Notes under the pieces: model-generated
Seen by the model: only the letters and a program-made list of their open reading frames with translations
Database searches by the model: none
What the model was told of the DNA's origin: nothing
Source: Glandiceps talaboti
Lineage: Eukaryota > Hemichordata > Enteropneusta > Spengelidae
NCBI RefSeq assembly: GCF_964340395.1
Contig: NC_135564.1
Location: 10,877,391 to 10,937,390, forward strand
Direction of reading: 5' to 3'
DNA: 60,000 nt
Program-made: the position numbers and the translations under genes
Part shown: positions 54,142 to 60,000 of the stretch, piece by piece
How positions within the stretch are numbered: position 1 is the stretch's first letter
Layout: every line of letters begins with the position of its first letter

Positions 54142-54145
<4 letters not shown>

Positions 54146-54218
54146 TGTGCTCTGGCTTGCGAGAATTATGAGATCCAAACACAGGTATTGATTAATTCAT
54201 GTGCCTTCATATAAATTC

Positions 54219-54288
54219 ACTCCTGTGGTGGTGGTGATGGTGGTGGTGATGGTGGTGGTGGTGGTGGTGGTGGTGGTGGTGGTGGTGG
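54219..54288. repeat. (GGT)n microsatellite
   Basis: About 23 GGT/GGTGAT units. Confidence 0.95.
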
Positions 54289-56146
54289 CGGGCAATTTTT
54301 TTGATCGGTAGCGGGAAGTTAGCAAATAAAGGAAGAATTACGTCGGGGAAGTCCTGATTTTGATAAAGTGGAACCCACTAATCAATCAATGTAATATCAA
54401 AAATCTCCTCCAACTGAAAAAAACAACCCATGAACAGCTTGTTTTCCTGCACCTAAACAACAATCGGAGCTCATTAGGTCATGTCCTCAACTCTGTTGCT
54501 AGCCAAAATACTACTAGTAGTTTACGTCATGTCGTACCGCCCTCACCGGCCTGTAAGAGGGGGTTGAGTAGCATCTTGGTAATTTACTCAACTGTCAAAT
54601 ATTAACACCTCAATATCCTAATACGACCATCTTTTTGTCTTGACAAATTCATAGTGTGTCCAAAGAGTTTATTGTATTCATGGTGTCATTACAGGTTTTC
54701 TCATAAACCCTTGCAGAAAATTTTTAAAATGTATAAGCACATGTCAAATGCAGCAAGAGTTTCTTTCCACGATTTCAAAGTTGATCAAGTTATCAAGGTG
54801 CTGTGTTTTCATTGCTCAAAATCATTATTAAAAGTTGAATTGATAGCAGTAGTTTAGTCAATACATACAAGTGCACTAAAGACTGAAATACATTTGCCTG
54901 GATCTTTCCTTTCATTGTTTCAAGTCCAAATGTCAATTAAAAAATAAACATTCAAGGAGATGCTGCTCAGCATTGTTACAAATAAAATTCATATTTGATC
55001 CTTGCAACCAACTGGCAAAGGTGTCATCTCTTGCATTGAAAAAATACACAAATAATACATGCAAATTAACTTTTTTCATCTACAAGGCCAATACAAATTG
55101 TTTGGTTCAGGTTACCCAACCCCGCCTAGTTTTTCACTGCCCACCCTAAATTTCTTTATGTATTTGAGAGAGAAAAAAATAATAAAATCACGAAGATTGT
55201 GTATTCTAAAATTGAACATAGTTAGAACCACACAATAGTTTTAGGCCTAATAGAAATCAAGGCAATTGGTGTATATGAAAGGTCATTATATATCAAGGAA
55301 CTTTGTGATTTTAAGGAGACACATTGCTTAGATTTCAGACATAAGAATTGAATATTTTCATCATCAGACTCAGTGGTTTTTTAGCACAACTGAACTACAA
55401 TGTAGGTTCAGTAGTGCTATAGGCGTTGTGCAGTGTCTGTCTCTCTGTGTGTGTGTGTGTGTGTGTGTGTGTACAACTTAAACTCAAAAACTGCCACCCT
55501 GATTGCCTTGGTATTGGTGGGGACATTACTTGTGCGGTCTAGTTGGGAAATTGTTCAAATGAAAATGACCGCATCAAAGGTGTGTGATTTGGGTAAAAAA
55601 ATGTGATTTTTGGTAAAAGAAACAAACTCAGAAACAACTGGGCAGGTTGGTGCGAAATTTGGTGGGAAGATTCTTAAGGAGGTGTAAAGTAAGATTTGTT
55701 CATGACATGATGATTCCTTTAGTAATATGCAAATTAGGGCTAAAAATGTGTCTTTTGGGTCAAAAACCTATAATTCCAAAACTACTCAGCAGATTGAGCT
55801 GAAATTTAACAGGGATGCATCTGTGGATTCATAGACAAGTGAACGAACATTCAAAAATGTATGCAAATATATCTAACAACATGACCACGCCCATAGCAAC
55901 AGCCAAATGATAGCATATATCGTAAAGATAGCAACATGGTTGGATAGGCAACTGGATAGTCATTCAGCAAATGAACACCTATTGTTAGCATGGACTAGCA
56001 TATGGATAAACATTTTTAAATATTGGACAGCTGTGCTACAATGCCATTGGCAGTATTTTTTCAGTACAATAAACTGATACATGATGTTAATTTATTCAAT
56101 TTATTTACATTAACTGTCAGAGTGATTTTGATTACGCCCAATGTAG
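54289..56146. other. T9-T10 interval: no first exon found
   Basis: I searched the plus strand for an ATG exon with the family pattern (Met, 6 residues, Asp-Gly, ..., then a G/GT donor about 82-88 nt on) and found none. A fragment of the dispersed gagggcg repeat lies at 54535-54570, and a copy of the T4-T7 intron repeat at about 55385-55960 (ttcagtagtgctataggcg; aacatgaccacgcccatagc). Confidence 0.5.
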
Positions 56147-56907
56147 GAAAGTTAACACCCTGGGGATTGTCGAAGGTCTTCTTGGCAGCACGAGTAGATG
56201 GATGGTTTTCCAATGACAGATATGGTCTCCTTGATGCCTACACTAGTGGTTATACTCTTTCCATCCGCTCAGACAACACACAGGTCTACCCAGCGTTCTA
56301 TTCAAAACTTACCAATACCACACCATTAGTTTGCAAAGTCAAGACTGTTCAAATTGGGAGAACGTCTTTGATACTGCTTCAAGAGATGCAACTGGAAAAA
56401 ACTGGTGAACTCATCGCAACATCTCTGTTGCATTTTGTCTTTGTGAGCTCCGCAACACGTCGACCAGTTCCGTTGCCTAAATCGTATGTTGAAGCTCATC
56501 TTGAACTTCTAAAAGTCCCCCGTACTCAAATACCAGATGTTTTTCCTACAATTCCTCATAGACCTGAAAAACTGTATCAATATTCAGTTACTGTGGCAGC
56601 AAGTGATATTGACGAGAATGGGCATACCAACCAATCACGATATATCAAATTCTGTATGGATATTGTAAATCGTGGTGCCAGGGACCAAGTATATTCTATC
56701 ATACGTAAAAGTGTTGCAGAGTATCCAGTCAAAGAACTGACAATGCAGTTCATTGGTGAATCATTGATAAATGATACACTGGTTGTCATGTCATGGGAGG
56801 ACACAGCCAGACCAAACATCATATATTTTGTCATACAGAAAGAAAACAAAAACATTTTCCATTGTACTACAACATTCAACGTCACTGCATTTGGATCAAA
56901 AATATAA
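56147..56907 (+). CDS. T10: thioesterase exon 2, tandem duplicate of T9, first exon not found
   Basis: The reading frame from GA/AAG (KLTPWGLSKVFLAARVDGW) to TAA encodes 252 residues, closely similar to T9. The acceptor is acgcccaatgtag, with a weaker pyrimidine tract than T9. The frame happens to be open upstream to 56023, but that stretch has no family resemblance and is intron. Hotdog 2 has ASDIDENGHTNQSRYIKF with a full Asp-x-Asn-x-His set and Glu in FIGESLINDTLVVMSW, so the exon is under apparent constraint. Without exon 1 the protein would lack the first strand and FDxxG loop of hotdog 1. It may be an alternative last exon spliced to the T9 first exon, a gene with an unrecognised first exon, or a young pseudogene. 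AATAAA at 57546-57551. Confidence 0.7.
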
Positions 56908-57127
56908 TAAGCAATGAATTTCATGGCTCAAGTAATTAGTTGGACTTTTTTGACTGTTCAGATTCTATGGGTATATACATGAAGAATTTTTCAATACAAG
57001 ATGGCATTGTTGGTAAGCAATTTTCTTTAGTCAAACATTTAAAACTGAAAACCGACACAGCAGATGGGAATCAACTGTGTTGGGATGTTTCTGGAGGTGT
57101 CCACAGGAAGATGAATGGACGGTGAAA

Positions 57128-57515
57128 CACTCCAATTATAAGATAGAACTCAAATTGCAACATAGAACTCTAATTGCAATATAGAACTTCAGTTACAATA
57201 TAAAACTCCAATTGGAACATATTAGAACTCCAATTGCAATATAGAACTCCGATTGCAAATATAGAACTCCAGTTGCAAATATAGAACTCCAATTGCAATA
57301 TAGAACTCCAATTGCAAATATAAAACTCCAATTGTAATATAGAACTCCAATTGCAATATAGAACTCCAATTGCAAATATTGAACTCCAATTGTAATATAG
57401 AATCCAATTGCAATATAAGAACTCCAATTGCAAATATAGAACTCCAATTGTAATATAGAACTTCAATTCTAATATAGAACTCCAATTCTGATATAGAAAC
57501 TCCAATTGTAATATA
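57128..57515. repeat. 18-20 bp minisatellite (gaactccaattgcaatata), about 20 copies
   Basis: Degenerate units of gaactccaattgcaatata, several with an extra base, in the T10 3' region. The minus-strand Tyr/Trp/Asn-rich ORFs are by-products. Confidence 0.93.
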
Positions 57516-57552
57516 GAAAGATGCTTATATATTTGCATAAATAGCAATAAAT

Positions 57553-57745
57553 CTACCCCGTTAGGTGCGGGTTAAACACTAAAACTTAAAAAGTCACCAA
57601 AACAGACGAAAAAACCCTCAAAACCGCAGCAAGACGCTACAATTATTGCGTTAGGTGCGGGACTGTTAAACACTAAAACTTAAAAAGTCACCAAAACAGG
57701 CGAAAAAACCCCTCAAAACAGCAGCAAGACGCTACACTTATTTCA
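57553..57745. repeat. Tandem duplication of about 100 bp
   Basis: cgttaggtgcgggttaaaca...gcagcaagacgctacaatta is followed at once by a second copy (57648-57740) with a few changes. Non-coding. Confidence 0.9.
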
Positions 57746-58639
57746 GCTATGTTGAGAGGTGTTCAGTTTGGCAAATGAATTTATCCATTAAAAAGTTATA
57801 TTGACAACACTTTTTTATCCAGCTTGTAGCTAAAATTTAAAACTGAGAAAGAAGAGTACCATGTTTACCCTGATTTTAACCAGCTCAGCCATGAAAACTC
57901 CCGTAAGCCACGAACCATACACGCCGTACGGAATGATTGACCATTGAAGTGCTCGACCATGTAGACTGGAAGTTAGGCGTGGAGTAATGGATATAAGAAC
58001 AAACGCGCGTATACCCTGCGTATACATGTCTGACCGGTTGACTGAAAAGATGACATCATCGATCCTCTCATTGGCTACTTGTACTGTCTCAGATGACGGG
58101 AACTGATAATATGATTGACATGGGGAGAGAGGCTGGGCCACAAATCACAGGGAATATAAACGTGGTAATTCACGAATAACTAAAAATAACTGTGAGAAGT
58201 ACGAAATGCCTGTTATCGGCATAAGAAATGTGATTAAAATTGTGATGTGTATGAGTAATCCAGCAAACAAGTGGAAGCTCTGCATACAACTTACAAGCTC
58301 CCAAGTCCGCGCTGATTCAAAAGTGCGCCCTCAAAATTACACCCTGTTGGAATGCAGGGTGTACAGTCTGCAGGGTGTACCATACCACGAACTTTGATCA
58401 CCAGGGTCGCAGACTGCAGTAGTGTCGAGAACATACGGAGTGTTCGTCCATCTTCTCGTCTCACGACAACTGAAGTCTCTTCATTCACAAACACAGTACT
58501 ACAGCTTCCGTCCAGCTCTTCACAAGATATAAGGTAGGCTCGTGAAAACGCAGACGTTCAAACTCGGATCCCTACGTCCAATCTCGGCTCCCGAAATGAG
58601 TTCAAACTACAGCAGACGACCAACTTCGTCATTAGAGAG
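57746..58639. other. Intergenic region, no gene seen
   Basis: Short ORFs only, with no family resemblance. A short direct repeat (gcagggtgtac, 58353-58363 and 58370-58380) is present. Confidence 0.45.
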
Positions 58640-59380
58640 TTTCGGCTACACGTTCAACGTGTACGCGAACGCGCAACTCACTCACGTTCACGTTCGCGCG
58701 TACCAGCTGTGACCTAATTTTGTTTCAGCTCGCTAGCCGTATATCAGTAATACATTACATGGTTAGCCTAAATATTACATTAATGTTTTGGTGATATAAC
58801 ATAAATAGCGCAATGACAATAACCGTATGGCTCGACATTATGACAAGACAAATAATTAAGCAGATATATTTACTTGAATATTAATCTCGTATGTTCACAA
58901 TAAAACCATCCTGTAGTATCTTGACGATTGCAGCGACAGTCGTCATCATACATCGTGATTTCTGTGCAAAATCAGTTGCGTGAAGGCAGCCACCGATTCA
59001 AGGCTGCATTTTAAGTATTTTATCAAGGAAAACAAAATTACTGAGGTGTATTATGTTGTGAAGGGTCAACCTTGCTAAAAGCATCAACATTTTTGATTAT
59101 ATTAGTGATGATTTTACAAAAAAGAAATTTCACGTTGTTTACTAAAAAGGCCCACTGAGTTACACGATGCAACTCATGAAGCAATTTGTCGCATGGTGCG
59201 TTGCTAATCGAGTTGCATCCTGTAACCGGGCCTTTTACGTGAAAACAGCCGTCGCCACGTTCGAAACGCTCGGGCCCGCGAAATTTGTCTGTACGCAGAG
59301 AAATGGGTCAAAATTGCGACGTAGTAGCACAAAATCTCCTACGTCACACGTGCGCGTACACATTGAACGTGTAGCCAAAA
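58640..59380. mobile_element. Inverted-repeat element of about 740 bp with nested hairpin
   Basis: Left end TTTCGGCTACACGTTCAACG, right end (reverse complement) TTTTGGCTACACGTTCAATG, both continuing tgtacgcg. A nested hairpin at about 59144-59237 has arms aaaaaggcccactgagttac / gtaaccgggccttttac plus gatgcaactc / gagttgcatc. No transposase and no clear target duplication. Confidence 0.7.
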
Positions 59381-59404
59381 CTATGGAAAGCCACAACTGA
59401 CTTA

Positions 59405-60000
59405 AGTGTGCAATTACTATTATTGTATGTGCAAATACTATGTTATTATGTGCATTCAATAGTTTATTATGTGCTTACCTTAAATTATTATGTGCATACT
59501 GTATTATTCTATGTACAGTTACTATTACTATATGTGCAAACACTATGTTATTATGTGCATTAAATAGTTTATTATGTACAGTTACTATTATTGTATGTGC
59601 AAACACTATGTTAGTATGTGCATTTAATAGTTTATTATGTACAGTTACTATTATTGTATGTGCAAACACTATGTTAGTATGTGCATTTAATAGTTTATTA
59701 TGTACAGTTATTATTATTGTATGTGCAAACACTATGTTATTATGTGCATTGAATAGTTTATGTACAGTTAGTGTTATTGTATGTGCAAACACTATGTTAT
59801 TATGTGCATTAAATAGTTTATTATGTGCAAATCTTAAGTTATTATGTGCATACTGTATTATTATATGTACAGTTACTATTATTATATGCGCTAACACTGT
59901 TATTATGTGCATTAAATATTTTATTATGTACAAATCTTAAGTTATTATGTGCATACTGTATTATTATATGTACAGTTACTATTATTATATGCGCTAACAC
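59405..60000. repeat. Minisatellite with about 60-70 bp higher-order unit, running off the window
   Basis: Units such as actatgttattatgtgcatt, taaatagtttattatgtaca, gttactattattgtatgtgc alternate in a higher-order repeat to the last base. It reads open on both strands for about 150 codons, which I attribute to the repeat. Confidence 0.93.

Noticed and set aside
53700-54182. Asn-Gln-Ser-Ile repeat ORF
   Set aside because: Translation of GATT/GGTT repeats with no unique domain.
56023-56146. N-terminal extension of T10 (starting MDSCATMPLAVFFQYNKL)
   Set aside because: The family joins exon 2 at the Gly-Lys-Leu-Thr-Pro-Trp position after an AG acceptor. The upstream residues have no resemblance to any first exon and lie in intron-like sequence, so a start here is unlikely though not excluded.
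57170-57547. Tyr/Trp/Asn-rich minus-strand ORFs
   Set aside because: They coincide with the 18-20 bp minisatellite; no constraint is visible.
59440-59940. Cys/Ala/Leu-rich ORF of 166 codons that looks membrane-like
   Set aside because: It coincides exactly with the terminal minisatellite and is open on both strands, so it is better explained by the repeat period.

Overview
The window is animal nuclear DNA: AT-rich, with GT-AG introns, long introns and UTRs, many microsatellites, non-LTR retrotransposon fossils and small inverted-repeat transposons. Gene content (a GPATCH8 orthologue, a neurotrophin/Spaetzle-type ligand) points to an invertebrate metazoan. A non-vertebrate deuterostome such as a hemichordate or cephalochordate is my guess, not something the sequence proves.

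Layout. 1-2160 is the last coding exon of a GPATCH8 orthologue, open at the left window edge, followed by a long 3' UTR to a poly(A) signal near 6.07 kb. 8664-10060 is a two-exon secreted protein with signal peptide, pro-region, RSWR furin site and a short six-cysteine mature domain. From 10.7 to 56.9 kb lies a tandem array of ten loci (called T1-T10 here) for one protein family: double-hotdog acyl-thioesterases whose domain order and active-site motif resemble plant/bacterial FatA/FatB acyl-ACP thioesterases. T1 is on the minus strand, T2-T10 on the plus strand. Nine loci share one architecture: a first coding exon of 82 nt (88 nt in T9), a phase-1 intron splitting a Gly codon inside hotdog 1, and a second exon of about 750-770 nt. 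The first exons are too short for ORF scans and were found by reading splice sites. T10 has a good exon 2 but no first exon that I could find.

T4-T7 are recent duplicates that carry their whole neighbourhood: a decayed reverse-transcriptase fragment, a CRE-like TGACGTCA box, an untranslated first exon ending AAAAG/GTGAGT, exon 1, and a repeat-filled intron. T5 and T6 are copies about 5.8 kb apart with six differences in exon 2. Paralogue comparison exposes several insertions with target-site duplications: 789 bp with TTA (empty site visible in T5 and T6), 1.56 kb with TAA, about 0.8 kb with ATTAGAT, and a 109-bp palindrome with a 9-bp duplication.

The most unusual points are (1) the FatA/B-like thioesterase array with diverging active sites (Asn retained in T1, T3, T9, T10; Gln in T2, T8; Leu in T4-T7), and (2) a 30-bp, ten-codon minisatellite that appears to have arisen from reverse-transcriptase codons inside the LINE fossil and was copied with the thioesterase duplication. 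The right end (57-60 kb) holds minisatellites and inverted-repeat elements with no gene I can support.
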